A stretch of 64,000 nt of DNA from Neomoorella sulfitireducens (GCF_024733845.1 NZ_JANRHG010000006.1:1-64000), one strand, 5' to 3'; positions 43,980 to 53,007 are shown, counted from the first letter of the stretch. Numbers and translations are program-made. The notes: a model not told the origin generated them from the letters alone.

Positions 43980-44234
43980 TTAACACTCCTTTGGCATGGG
44001 CAGGCCGGTAATCTGGCTGATCTCGCCAATGGGATTGCCCGGGAAAAGTTTATAGATCTGCTTTTTCTCCAGGCCGCTCAGTTTAATCAAATTGCGTAAG
44101 GTACAGATGGTATGGTGCTGCTCATAATATTTGTAACTGATAGCAATCAATTTCCAGTGGTCTTCGTTTAAAATAATACCTCTTTCCCTGGCCCGGGCGG
44201 CAATTTCTCTTTTCCTTTCATCAGAAGGCAGCAC
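43980..44234 (-). CDS. DsrC/TusE-family paralogue lacking CysB
   Basis: 84 residues, shorter than DsrC. The fold is recognisable (NEDHWKLIAISYKYYEQHHT, LFPGNPIGEISQITGLPMP). The C-terminal Cys (CysA, here the last residue) is present; the position of CysB, ten residues before, is Ser. Canonical DsrC needs both for the trisulfide, so this resembles TusE/RspA-type proteins. GTG 44234 after GGGGAGGG. It precedes dsrA2 directly. Confidence 0.85.
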   Translation of the reverse strand: MLPSDERKREIAARARERGIILNEDHWKLIAISYKYYEQHHTICTLRNLIKLSGLEKKQIYKLFPGNPIGEISQITGLPMPKEC

Positions 44235-44260
44235 CCGTCCACCCTCCCCGGACTGATATA

Positions 44261-44286
44261 GAGGCCAGCACTGGTGCGCTGGCCTC
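44261..44286 (-). terminator. Hairpin between the two dsrC genes
   Basis: GAGGCCAGC and GCTGGCCTC enclose an 8-base loop; on the minus strand only TATATC follows. A weak terminator or processing site between dsrMKC and the dsrC2-A2-B2-N genes. Confidence 0.55.
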
Positions 44287-44303
44287 CTCTGTTTATGTTT
44301 CCT

Positions 44304-44621
44304 TTAAACACAACCGGTAGGCTTGGGCAAACCGGCAATCTTGCAGGCTCCTTTGGCCGGTCCGCTGGGGAAGAGATCGTAAATCTCTTTCAGGCTGAAC
44401 CCTGTCTCTTTACATAGCTTGCGGATCATAGGGGCTATGCCAAACTGCTGGTAATACTGGCGCAGGTAATTTACAACCTTCCAGTGGTTCTCTGTCAGTT
44501 CGGTAACCCCTTCGGTTTCCGCCAGGGCTTTGGCTACAGCCTCATTCCACTTGCTGGGGTCGGCAATGAAACCGTCCTCGTCAACTTCAATTTCGATGCC
44601 ACCAACATTAATTGCTGGCAT
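44304..44621 (-). CDS. dsrC: DsrC, sulfur-carrier substrate of DsrAB
   Basis: 105 residues from ATG 44621 (AGGAGG eight bases upstream), the same length as the well-studied Desulfovibrio protein. Both redox cysteines of the flexible C-terminal arm are present: CysB C93 (KGACKIAG) and CysA C104 (PTGCV). DsrC carries sulfur released by DsrAB as a trisulfide that is then reduced by DsrMK. It lies next to dsrK. Confidence 0.96.
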   Translation of the reverse strand: MPAINVGGIEIEVDEDGFIADPSKWNEAVAKALAETEGVTELTENHWKVVNYLRQYYQQFGIAPMIRKLCKETGFSLKEIYDLFPSGPAKGACKIAGLPKPTGCV

Positions 44622-44714
44622 GGACAACACCTCCTGCTATATTTTTATTATACCTGTAACTTTATATTTAGGCTACAGGCTAATAACGCCACAATTACAT
44701 ATTACTACATCCTT

Positions 44715-46091
44715 TCAACGCACCAGGGCGTTGGCGATCAGTTCGCTTATGCCGGCAAAACGTACCGGGAGTCGGTAGTAATTGATGATCTCGCGAAACT
44801 GGCCCTTGCAGTTGGAACACGCCAGGGCAATGATGCTTGCCCCGGAAGCCTTCAACTGCTCGGCCTTGAGCTTACCGTAGGTTTCCATCCGGAATTTGCG
44901 AAAATCTCCCTTTTCCATGATAGCAAAACCACTGCCGCCGCCGCAACAGATACTCATTTCCCTGTTGGGCGTCAGTTCACGAAAATCCTGGCAACACGCT
45001 TTAAGAATCCGGCGCGGCTCTTCATACATCCCGCCCAGGCGGCCCAGCTTGCAGGAATCATGGTAAGTAACGGGTTCCGGGTTTTTCTCCGGGTTAACCT
45101 TGATTCGCCCCTCCCGGATCCATTCATCTTCCAGCTCCAGGATGCTCTTGACTTCAAAGGGCCTTTCCGCAGGAGGAATGAGCCTTAACATTAAATACTT
45201 CAGGGCTTCATAGGCATGGCCGCACTCGCCTACCACCAGGGTTTTTATACCCATTTTTTTGGCTGTTTCTACGTGTGCTTTAAGAACATTAGTAAACTCC
45301 ACATCGCTATAGAATACACCGTAATTAACCGCGTCGTTAACACCTGTCGCCGGGGAATTTAAGGTCCAATCAACGCCGGCGGCATCCATTACCTCGGCCG
45401 CCCCCATAACCGTTTCGGCAAAGGCCAGGTAGTCACCGGCATTATGCATGAGCAGGTATTCGGCGCCCTCTTTATCAACGGGTATTTTAACTTTATAGCC
45501 CTTTGTGTCCTCAATTTCTTCCTCGAGAAATTCGATCATATCCAGAAAGGCGTTGGCAGGTGTGCCGGTAGCGTTACCAAACTTTATCTGCTTCTGGGTC
45601 CCGTTTTTCTTGAGTTCGTCCGGGGCAATGTCAATAGCGTCAAAGATCTTCCTCGCCTCCCGGGCAATGACGCCGTTATCAATGGCAACCGGGCAGACGT
45701 AGGCACAGCGCCGGCAAATGGTGCAGCGGTATATATTTTCGGCCATGGCATTAAGTTTTTCTTCCGTCAGGTCCTCCGCCCCTACTAACGCGGGAAAAAG
45801 CCTGCCGGGCAGGGTGAAGTAACGCTTGTAGACCTTGCGCAGCATATCAGAACGGTAAACAGGATGGTAAATATCTTTCTTCCCACTGGCCAGGTAAACC
45901 GGGCAGACCTCGGCGCAGGTACCGCACTTCATACAGGTATCCAGAGATAGAGTATAAGGTAACCAGAAGGTCCAGTTATCCTTTTTTTGCAGGGATTTTT
46001 TCATGGCCTGCAGGAATTTCTCTACCCGCGGCTCATCGGGTTTCAGGGATTCATCGGAGAGCACCCGGTAATCGTCAAAAACCTTGCGCAT
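44715..46091 (-). CDS. dsrK: DsrK, iron-sulfur subunit of the DsrMK complex
   Basis: 458 residues: two CX2CX2CX3CP ferredoxin motifs (CMKCGTCAEVCP about 53-64, CTICRRCAYVCP about 122-133) and a C-terminal CCG-type domain (CCGGGSGFAIMEKG, ALACSNCKGQF) like heterodisulfide reductase subunit HdrD. It is thought to reduce the DsrC trisulfide with electrons from menaquinol through DsrM. Start and dsrM stop overlap (TAATG). Confidence 0.95.
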   Translation of the reverse strand: MRKVFDDYRVLSDESLKPDEPRVEKFLQAMKKSLQKKDNWTFWLPYTLSLDTCMKCGTCAEVCPVYLASGKKDIYHPVYRSDMLRKVYKRYFTLPGRLFPALVGAEDLTEEKLNAMAENIYRCTICRRCAYVCPVAIDNGVIAREARKIFDAIDIAPDELKKNGTQKQIKFGNATGTPANAFLDMIEFLEEEIEDTKGYKVKIPVDKEGAEYLLMHNAGDYLAFAETVMGAAEVMDAAGVDWTLNSPATGVNDAVNYGVFYSDVEFTNVLKAHVETAKKMGIKTLVVGECGHAYEALKYLMLRLIPPAERPFEVKSILELEDEWIREGRIKVNPEKNPEPVTYHDSCKLGRLGGMYEEPRRILKACCQDFRELTPNREMSICCGGGSGFAIMEKGDFRKFRMETYGKLKAEQLKASGASIIALACSNCKGQFREIINYYRLPVRFAGISELIANALVR

Positions 46092-46762
46092 TATTCCATT
46101 TCACCCCATTTAACCTTGTGGTAGGTAAAATACTTGACGGCAAAATGAGCCATACGGGTAAAGGGGATATAGAGCATAAAAAGCCAGAACAGCAATAAGA
46201 AGAACAGATAATTGTCGGGTAAAGACAAATGGGGCTTCAGGGTCAGCAAGCTGATAATATAAGTCCTGAAGGAAAAATCCCGGAAGACACCGCCGATTAA
46301 GCCGGCCACAGCCAGAAGGAAAAGAAACGCCAGGTTTAGATACTCTACCGGTTCGGAAATCCGGCGCAACTCAGGATTAATAAGCCGGGAAAGAAATAGA
46401 AGCAAGGAACCGGCAGCAACCAGGCACCCCCCAGTTACTCCCAAGTAAACGGCCAACGGTAGCCCTACTACCAGAAATAAAAGCCAGAAAACTACCAGAT
46501 AAATGCCGTAGTGCATTACCAGGGACGGCAGCCATATCCTCCGGTTATGCATATAAAGGCTGCGCAGGGTAAAGACCTCGGTTAACAGTTCACCTGCCTG
46601 CTCCCCTGAAGTACGAGGGTAAGGAAAAAGCTCCCAGTGGAGGTTTACCGGGGCTTTAAGCCAGTAAATAATTTTGTACCCCAAACCCAAGACCAAAACG
46701 GCAATGGCCAGGTACGGTAATATAGCTATTGTGAATAACTCCCACAATGCCAATCCCGCCAT
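46091..46762 (-). CDS. dsrM: DsrM, cytochrome b-type membrane subunit
   Basis: 223 residues, five membrane helices, NarI-like haem b protein with His in helices (SLVMHYGIYLVVFW, TRMAHFAVKYFTYHK). It anchors DsrK and oxidises menaquinol. dsrJ, dsrO and dsrP are absent nearby, as usual in Gram-positive sulfite reducers, so the simple DsrMK form is expected. A Rex-like palindrome immediately precedes its ribosome site. Confidence 0.93.
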   Translation of the reverse strand: MAGLALWELFTIAILPYLAIAVLVLGLGYKIIYWLKAPVNLHWELFPYPRTSGEQAGELLTEVFTLRSLYMHNRRIWLPSLVMHYGIYLVVFWLLFLVVGLPLAVYLGVTGGCLVAAGSLLLFLSRLINPELRRISEPVEYLNLAFLFLLAVAGLIGGVFRDFSFRTYIISLLTLKPHLSLPDNYLFFLLLFWLFMLYIPFTRMAHFAVKYFTYHKVKWGEME

Positions 46763-46769
46763 CCCCCTT

Positions 46770-46787
46770 TTGTATTAATCAATACAA
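46770..46787 (-). promoter_or_regulatory. Rex-like operator at the dsrMKC start
   Basis: TTGTATT-AATC-AATACAA: perfect 7-bp arms with 4-base spacer, the size and TTGT/ACAA ends of Rex sites (TTGTGAA-N4-TTCACAA, TTGTTAA-N4-TTAACAA). It ends eight bases before ATG 46762. A rex gene lies at 49809-50459. Base identity inside the arms differs from consensus, so binding is inferred. Confidence 0.45.
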
Positions 46788-46924
46788 GTATAACTATGAT
46801 ATTTATAAAACCGTTTAAATTATCTCCTTCACTAATTTCGCTATTGCAGCTGTTTTTCCTGCTAAGGAGAAAAATTTTTTTGGTATAATTAAAAGTGTTT
46901 TAGATAACCGGAACAACGCTAGGT

Positions 46925-47947
46925 CTATCCTGCCACCATGGGAAATCGGGCTTCCGCCGTTTCACCTTCAGGCGTTGTAAACTTAAGCCATATTTCAAGT
47001 TCGGTGACCGTTTCCGGTAAGGGTTCAAATAGTAAGTTTAATACTCCAACCCCATTACTTTCCGGTATCACTTCTAAGAAATCTTCCATTTGTATCAGGT
47101 TATAATTACGGCCACTGGTATCAATTAGCACAGCATCATTTATAATGAGCCTTTCTTGCCGGCTGGAGCTGACCTCGAGGTAAACCTGCCATTGGGAAAG
47201 ATGGTCCACGTTTATCCCCTTAACGGTAAGGTTTATCCCGTCACCGGCCTTGCCACTGCCGGTATATTTTCTTTCGCCGGGCTTCACGGCTGCTAGCGGT
47301 CCTATATCCTGCATGGTACCTTTACCGGCAATCACCGCCTGCTCATAAGTGATCCCGGGGTTGGCAGGGCTATTACCAAGAAAATCTTCAACGACCAGCA
47401 GGCTTGCAGGTTTCACATCCGGGGGAAACGTAGGGAAAGCCAGGAACAAATCGCGGTAACCGCCGGGCACTACCGTCTGCCTGGCCCGGAAATTGTTAGG
47501 CAGGTCTACGAAAGTGTCGTGTATTTCGACGGCATTGGGTAAGCTGGCCACGTCGTAAAAATACCTTTTACCATTATCGCCGACGACCTGGAAAGCTTTC
47601 CCCCACCCTTTTTCCAGGCTGAGATCCAGGCTTTGATGAAGGCGCACATATAAATAAAGGTCCTTCTCCCGGCGGCCAAAAGCCAGGACCTCGTACAAAG
47701 ATGAGCCGTTGGAAGAGGCAAGCTCCATCGGTAATAGCGGAAATAGGACCCGCCCTCCAGAAGGTGCCGCCGTTAAACTGGCAGCACTGGCAGCCTCAAT
47801 AGGGGTATTTACCAGCTGGGGTTTATCATTGGGATCGGCCGGGGCCAGGCCCTGGGGCCTGTCCGTCGCCCACCAGAATACAATCAGGTCGCCGATAAGA
47901 AGTAAAACCAGCAGAATCTCTACAACTCTTACTTTTTTGTTACTCAT
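46925..47947 (-). CDS. Membrane-anchored extracytoplasmic protein of unknown function
   Basis: 340 residues from ATG 47947 (a TTG two codons earlier is possible; AGGAGG lies 12 and 6 bases upstream respectively). One N-terminal membrane helix (VVEILLVLLLIGDLIVFWW), a Pro/Ala-rich linker, then two beta-rich domains resembling DUF4352/immunoglobulin-like folds. No cysteines for haem or clusters. It lies between the YeiH transporter and dsrM on the same strand. Function not recognised. Confidence 0.7.
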   Translation of the reverse strand: MSNKKVRVVEILLVLLLIGDLIVFWWATDRPQGLAPADPNDKPQLVNTPIEAASAASLTAAPSGGRVLFPLLPMELASSNGSSLYEVLAFGRREKDLYLYVRLHQSLDLSLEKGWGKAFQVVGDNGKRYFYDVASLPNAVEIHDTFVDLPNNFRARQTVVPGGYRDLFLAFPTFPPDVKPASLLVVEDFLGNSPANPGITYEQAVIAGKGTMQDIGPLAAVKPGERKYTGSGKAGDGINLTVKGINVDHLSQWQVYLEVSSSRQERLIINDAVLIDTSGRNYNLIQMEDFLEVIPESNGVGVLNLLFEPLPETVTELEIWLKFTTPEGETAEARFPMVAG

Positions 47948-48023
47948 ACTCAAAAAGGTCCTCCTTAAGTTAATAAGCCCTGGCCGGCGACCAGCAGGCC
48001 AGGGCTTATTGTACAGGTTGTTC

Positions 48024-49349
48024 CTACATTGCTTTAGGGAACAAAATGCCGCCAAAGGCCAGCCACGCCAGGAATAAAGTGAGGACTACGTTGAACAACT
48101 GGCCTACAATATACTGAATCACCGACTTGCCACCCTGGACCTGTTTCAGCAGGTCACGGAAGTTGGCCTCGAGGCCGATGCAAACAAAGGCCATGGCAAA
48201 GAGCCAGCCGCGCAGGCCGCTGGTTATTTTAACTATACCATCCACGGTTTTTGCACCCATAGTAGGCACCAGGATGAAGGAAAAGAGCAGGGAGGCGGCG
48301 ACAAAGCCCAGGACAAATTTGGGGAAACGGTCCCAAATAACCTTGGCATTGGCTTCGCCGGCCGCATCGCTTCCGCCCATCCGCGTAGCCCAGATGAGGG
48401 CTACAAAGAAGGCGACGACGCCGATCAGGACGTTCTGTACCATCTTTACAACCGAAGCCACTTCCAGGCCCCGCTGGCCCAGGAAGGCACCGGCGGCAAC
48501 AACAGCGCCGGTGGCGTCAATGGTACCGCCAATCCAGGCAGCTCCTACGTCCGGGTCCATATTAATGCCCATAATGAAGAGCGGCATGACTACAAGCATA
48601 ATGACGGTGAAGATGAGGGAAATGGTAATAGCCACGCTGACCTCTTCTTTGTCGGCATCGCAGGCGGCGCCGGTTGCAATAGCGGCCGACACACCGCAAA
48701 CAGAAGCAGCAGCACTCATGGTCATGGCCAATTCCGGCTTTAGCTTCAGGACCTTGGCGCCAAACCAGTAGGTAAAGATTAAGACAATCGGGCACCCAAT
48801 CCAGGCTACCAGCAGGCCGGGAAGACCAAGGGCGACAATACGGTTAAATAGAATCTCGCAACCCAGCAGTACTAAACCGGTTTTGATAAACATCTCAGTT
48901 TTTACAGCTGCTTTAACCCACGCCGGGGTTTTAATGGTATTACTGATCAGCAACCCAACAATCAAGCCCCAGAGGGGTACTTCCAGGTTGTAAGATTTGG
49001 CAATATTATGGGCGGCCAGCAATTGGGCGATAATTGCCAGGATAAAAACGACGACAAATCCACCCACATAACGCCCAATATTTTCGCCCATGAATTTTAC
49101 TGCTATCGCCGTAAGTATCCCCAACCCAACCAGCATAATCAGCAGCTGCGGCCAGATACCGGCAGGAAAGGCCTTGGCCAGACTGGTCCACTTGGCAATG
49201 CTAGGAACCTTAGTAATAACGCCGCTAGCAGCAAGAAAAATTAAAATAAAGCCCATCCATACTGCCCACCAGTCTTCAAGCTTCCATAAAGGCGACCAGT
49301 TAATACCACCCTTTTCGGGCAGGCTGTTACCTGCGACGGGCTGTGCCAT
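48024..49349 (-). CDS. YeiH-family putative anion (sulfate/sulfite) exporter
   Basis: 441 residues, about eleven membrane helices, with family segments AAASVCGVSAAIATGAACDADKEE, here cited in two parts: AAASVCGVSAA and CDADKEEVSVAI, and WIGGTIDATGAVVAAGAF. YeiH proteins are annotated as putative sulfate exporters with little direct proof. Next to dsr genes it may move sulfite, sulfate or a sulfonate. It ends 76 bases before the membrane-anchored unknown, probably cotranscribed. Confidence 0.8.
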   Translation of the reverse strand: MAQPVAGNSLPEKGGINWSPLWKLEDWWAVWMGFILIFLAASGVITKVPSIAKWTSLAKAFPAGIWPQLLIMLVGLGILTAIAVKFMGENIGRYVGGFVVVFILAIIAQLLAAHNIAKSYNLEVPLWGLIVGLLISNTIKTPAWVKAAVKTEMFIKTGLVLLGCEILFNRIVALGLPGLLVAWIGCPIVLIFTYWFGAKVLKLKPELAMTMSAAASVCGVSAAIATGAACDADKEEVSVAITISLIFTVIMLVVMPLFIMGINMDPDVGAAWIGGTIDATGAVVAAGAFLGQRGLEVASVVKMVQNVLIGVVAFFVALIWATRMGGSDAAGEANAKVIWDRFPKFVLGFVAASLLFSFILVPTMGAKTVDGIVKITSGLRGWLFAMAFVCIGLEANFRDLLKQVQGGKSVIQYIVGQLFNVVLTLFLAWLAFGGILFPKAM

Positions 49350-49752
49350 CGTATGTCACCCTCCCAATTTTATTTTTGATCCTCGTCGACCAGTCTTTTA
49401 ATACTTACTACATCTAAGATGGGCACTTTGTTAAAACCACCACAATCACACCTGCAAAAAGTCCTTCCCACCCCCCAAAAATCCCGACTTTCATGCCCGA
49501 TAAAAGCAAACCACCTCCCGGAACAAATAATGCGAGAGCATAAAATTATTTATTGGACGCCATTTCCTATAGCTATTATCCTATAGCTATTATATTTAAA
49601 AATTTGCCCAAAAGTACTTGCGAGTACTGTCTATAATATATCATGCGGCTAATTAGGCTTGCACTTACATTCTCATTCCGTTTGCTATTTTAAAGATATA
49701 TTTCGCCATCATTAAGGATTTTCCTGCTAACCAGGGAATAATTTTAATTAAA
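49350..49752. other. Intergenic region between rex and yeiH
   Basis: No gene seen. It contains an exact tandem duplication, CCTATAGCTATTAT twice at 49566-49593, and is AT-rich. The yeiH promoter must lie here on the minus strand but no clear -35/-10 pair stood out. Confidence 0.5.
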
Positions 49753-49785
49753 AAATAAAAAAGCATCCGCGCGAGTTTTGGATGC
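49753..49785 (-). terminator. Intrinsic terminator of rex
   Basis: GCATCC and GGATGC around an 11-base loop, followed on the minus strand by TTTTTTATTTTT; 24 bases past the rex stop. Confidence 0.85.
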
Positions 49786-49808
49786 CATTAATATCGAACA
49801 GAAACATA

Positions 49809-50459
49809 TTATTCTCCCCAGGTAACATTACCGTTATTGCTGAGGTAATAAGCTAATCGCTGGAGATCCAGGTTATAGTCGGCGTTATAGACAATCACAT
49901 CCTGGGGCACGCTCAAAGTAATGGGGGCATAACTCAAGATGCCTTTTATACCGCTTTTGACCAGATCGTGAGCTACTTTCTGGGCCTCTTCCGCCGGTAC
50001 GGCCAGCATGGCAATTTTAATATCTTTCTCTTTCACCAAAGAGGGCATTTCGTCCATGGGTCTAACCCGTTGCCCGCCAACCTGAAGGCCTATTTTCTCC
50101 GAGTCCCGGTCAAAAACACCTGCCAGGTGAAAATGCCGGCCGTATTTGCGGTTGTGCTCGGCCAGGGCCATACCCAGTTTGCCGACCCCCACCAGGATAA
50201 AGGGCCACTCCCTGTCCAGGCCGAGGATACCGGCAATAGCCTCTTTCAGGTAGGTTACGTTATAACCCACGCCGCGTTTACCCAGTTCGCCAAACCAGGC
50301 CAGGTCTTTACGGATCACCGAGGGGTCGACGCCTACCCTGACACCCAGCACCTGGGAAGAAATTTCTTCAATCCCGTGCTCTTCGATTAAATTAAGGCAC
50401 CGGTAATAAAGGGGCAAGCGGTCAATAGTTGACCGGGGAATTTTAATCCGAAAAGGCAT
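49809..50459 (-). CDS. rex: Redox-sensing transcriptional repressor Rex
   Basis: 216 residues: N-terminal winged helix (STIDRLPLYYRCLNLIEEHG, VGVDPSVIRKDLAWFGELGKRG) and C-terminal Rossmann domain binding NAD(H) (ILVGVGKLGMALAEHNRKYG). Rex leaves DNA when NADH/NAD+ rises. It could govern dsrMK (see 46770-46787) and other fermentative or respiratory genes. The mltG gene lies 50 bases upstream; rex may be cotranscribed with it. Confidence 0.95.
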   Translation of the reverse strand: MPFRIKIPRSTIDRLPLYYRCLNLIEEHGIEEISSQVLGVRVGVDPSVIRKDLAWFGELGKRGVGYNVTYLKEAIAGILGLDREWPFILVGVGKLGMALAEHNRKYGRHFHLAGVFDRDSEKIGLQVGGQRVRPMDEMPSLVKEKDIKIAMLAVPAEEAQKVAHDLVKSGIKGILSYAPITLSVPQDVIVYNADYNLDLQRLAYYLSNNGNVTWGE

Positions 50460-50508
50460 TGTTACCTACCTCGCTTTATTTAATTAGGGTTGATTATATT
50501 GTATTTAA

Positions 50509-51555
50509 TTACCTGGCCTGGTAGCGGGCTACGGCCTGGTTATGTTCGGCCAGGGAACGGCTGAAAAAGTGGGTGCCGTCCGGTTTAGCTACGAAGTAGA
50601 GATAATCTGTTTTAGCCGGTTTTAAGGCTGCAAGGAGCGAGGCCCGCCCCGGATTGGCAATGGGACCCGGCGGCAGGCCGTTGACCCGGTAAGTATTATA
50701 AGGGGAATCAATCTCCAGATCCCGGTAAGTAAGTACGGGCTTGGGTTCGGGTAATAAATATTGCACCGTGGGATCGGCCTCCAGGCGCATACCCCGTTTG
50801 AGGCGGTTTACGTACACGCCGGCAATAATAGGTCGCTCGGCATCAACCCTCGCTTCCTTTTCTACAATGGAAGCCAGAGTAACAATCTGCCTGGTATCCA
50901 AATCAAGATCCCGGTCCTTTTCCCGTATGATTTCCTGGTAAACCTCATTAAACCGTTTCAGCATCATCTGTACTATTTCTTCCGGTGGCGTACCCCTGGG
51001 AACCCGGTAGGTATCGGGAAACAAAAATCCCTGGACGCGTTCAGGCCCGGCAGGCAGGTCCCGTAAAAAATCAAAGGGGTAATCCCGGGCGGCTGCCTTC
51101 AGGAAATCTTCTTCCCCGACCATGCCTTTCTCCTGCAGCAAGGAGGCTATTTGCCTTACAGTATATCCTTCGGGAACGGTAAACTCAATCTCCTGGACCT
51201 TGCCCGCAGCCAGCAGGCGAACGATTTCCGGCAGGGAAAGACCGGGGGATATTAAATAATAGCCCGGTTTCAGGTCCCTCTCCAAACCCATGGCCATGGT
51301 TACCAGCCGGAAGGCAAAGGGACTCTTTATGATTCCCAGGTTGTTAAGGGTTAAGGCGATGGCGGCCGAAGGGGTTCCCGGCGCAATATATACCTCTACC
51401 TCCGGGGCACCGGGCTTCACCGGGCCCAGCAGTTTTACAAAATAATACCCGCTGGTCCCCAGGCCCAGAAAAATTAATGCCAGGAAAATAATTAACCGGC
51501 GGCGCCAGGCCTGCCAAAAAGCCGTGTTGCGGCTTGTTTCAAGCCCTTCCCCCAT
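50509..51555 (-). CDS. mltG: Endolytic transglycosylase MltG
   Basis: 348 residues: one N-terminal membrane helix (about 18-40), a small LysM-like domain (VPEGYTVRQIASLL) and the YceG catalytic domain with Glu in LASIVEKEA and the end motif GLPPGPIANPGRASLLAAL. It cuts nascent glycan strands outside the membrane. It sits in the conserved Firmicute run alaS-ireB-ruvX-DUF1292-...-mltG. Confidence 0.94.
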   Translation of the reverse strand: MGEGLETSRNTAFWQAWRRRLIIFLALIFLGLGTSGYYFVKLLGPVKPGAPEVEVYIAPGTPSAAIALTLNNLGIIKSPFAFRLVTMAMGLERDLKPGYYLISPGLSLPEIVRLLAAGKVQEIEFTVPEGYTVRQIASLLQEKGMVGEEDFLKAAARDYPFDFLRDLPAGPERVQGFLFPDTYRVPRGTPPEEIVQMMLKRFNEVYQEIIREKDRDLDLDTRQIVTLASIVEKEARVDAERPIIAGVYVNRLKRGMRLEADPTVQYLLPEPKPVLTYRDLEIDSPYNTYRVNGLPPGPIANPGRASLLAALKPAKTDYLYFVAKPDGTHFFSRSLAEHNQAVARYQAR

Positions 51556-51596
51556 AATTATCCTTTTTTCTCTCCCTAATTATTTTTTTCATTATA

Positions 51597-52931
51597 TCAA
51601 GATCCGGCGGAATGCACAACACTTTCTTCTCCTTGCCCGCGGCGGACAATTCGCGGTAGGGGGGGATATAAATCCTGGGAAACTACTTCACGCCACCCTT
51701 CTTTTCCCTGCTGGTAAAAAATCCTGATAACCCTGGCCCGGAAACCAGGTTTTCCTTCTTGCTCCACTTCTACTCTATCAGAGGGCCAACCGGGCACTAT
51801 TTCTACCTCTTCCGCCGGTAGTATCTTTTCAATTAATTGACTCACCACTTCTGCGACAGGGGCTTCCCCGGAGGCATAAAAGGTCATCGTCAGCTTATTG
51901 TTATCCACCCGGGATTTCAACCAGTACCAGAACGGGGTATCATTGCGGATTTTAAGGTCAATTAAGCCGTAGACGACGGTGGCATCCCGCCCCGGTGGTA
52001 CATAATCTACGGCCAGGCCATGGGGCTGGCGCTCGACGATAGTCAATCCGGCAGCCAGGGCTGCATTATAAAGGGTTGACGATACCTGGCAGACACCGCC
52101 CCCAATGCCGGATACATAATTGCCTTCTTCAATAACCAAAGCTTCTTGATAGCCACGTTCCACGGTGCGTGGCCCCACAACCTCGTTAAAAGAGAGCACT
52201 CCCCCGGGCGGTAGCCAGGTATTATCCAGAGTGCCGGACGCCAGCCTGATATTGTGGGTACGGGTTGTATCGGCCGGGTTAAATATAGTAGTAAATGTTC
52301 CGGCTGCTTTTTCAATTCTTCGGGCCGCCAGTGCCGCTGAAGTCAGCCGGGGTTCCAGGCGGTTCAAGGGGATATCGATTACCTCTCCTGAATATTTCTC
52401 TCCCAGGCACCTTAAAAAGGTTGCATTATCCACCTGCCAGCCGTCCCGGGCAGGTATTAAGTAAGGTTTGCCCTTATCATCTATTTCCAGGCGCGCATCT
52501 TCAGGCTCCCTTAAAATATCGAAACCCAGGCGCTTTAATTCTACCTGGAAGTCTTCTTGTTCCCATTCATATACCGCTTCCAGCCTGCGTCGGTCCGGGA
52601 TGAAAACAGCCAGGCGTTGCTTTAAATTTCCGGTCCGCCCCATGGCCCAGGCCCGGGATATAGTAGCATCTATATTAACTTTCATCCCCAGGTTCCGGGG
52701 CGTGGTTGTTACCACCCTATCACCAAGGCGTAACTTAATTTCCCGGTCCAGGATTTCCGGGGCCATTTCCATGATCTTTAACCTGGCGGCATCCGGCGTC
52801 ATACCTCCGACCGGCCGGCCGCATACAGTTACACCCGGTATAATACGTCCGGAAAAAAATATTACCATTTCGGCCAGGCTGGCCACTCCCAGCATAATAA
52901 TTAAAAATGCTGCCAGTTTCCACCTGACCAT
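51597..52931 (-). CDS. VanW-family protein with peptidoglycan-binding-like domain
   Basis: About 444 residues: N-terminal membrane helix, PG-binding-4-like domain (about 55-230), the VanW domain (NIRLASGTLDNTWLPPGGVLSF, cited in part; SGIGGGVCQVSSTLYNAAL) and a C-terminal G5-like tail. The role is in the cell envelope; precise function unknown. The start is uncertain: Met at 52931 (MVRWKL) is plausible, a TTG at 52952 is also in frame; neither has a strong ribosome site. Confidence 0.85.
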   Translation of the reverse strand: MVRWKLAAFLIIMLGVASLAEMVIFFSGRIIPGVTVCGRPVGGMTPDAARLKIMEMAPEILDREIKLRLGDRVVTTTPRNLGMKVNIDATISRAWAMGRTGNLKQRLAVFIPDRRRLEAVYEWEQEDFQVELKRLGFDILREPEDARLEIDDKGKPYLIPARDGWQVDNATFLRCLGEKYSGEVIDIPLNRLEPRLTSAALAARRIEKAAGTFTTIFNPADTTRTHNIRLASGTLDNTWLPPGGVLSFNEVVGPRTVERGYQEALVIEEGNYVSGIGGGVCQVSSTLYNAALAAGLTIVERQPHGLAVDYVPPGRDATVVYGLIDLKIRNDTPFWYWLKSRVDNNKLTMTFYASGEAPVAEVVSQLIEKILPAEEVEIVPGWPSDRVEVEQEGKPGFRARVIRIFYQQGKEGWREVVSQDLYPPLPRIVRRGQGEESVVHSAGS

Positions 52932-53007
52932 GGGCCCACTTCCCGCAAACAACTTTTAGAACATAATATGCCTCCTGGAGGTTGAAGATACAAAGTAAAT
53001 TTAAGGC

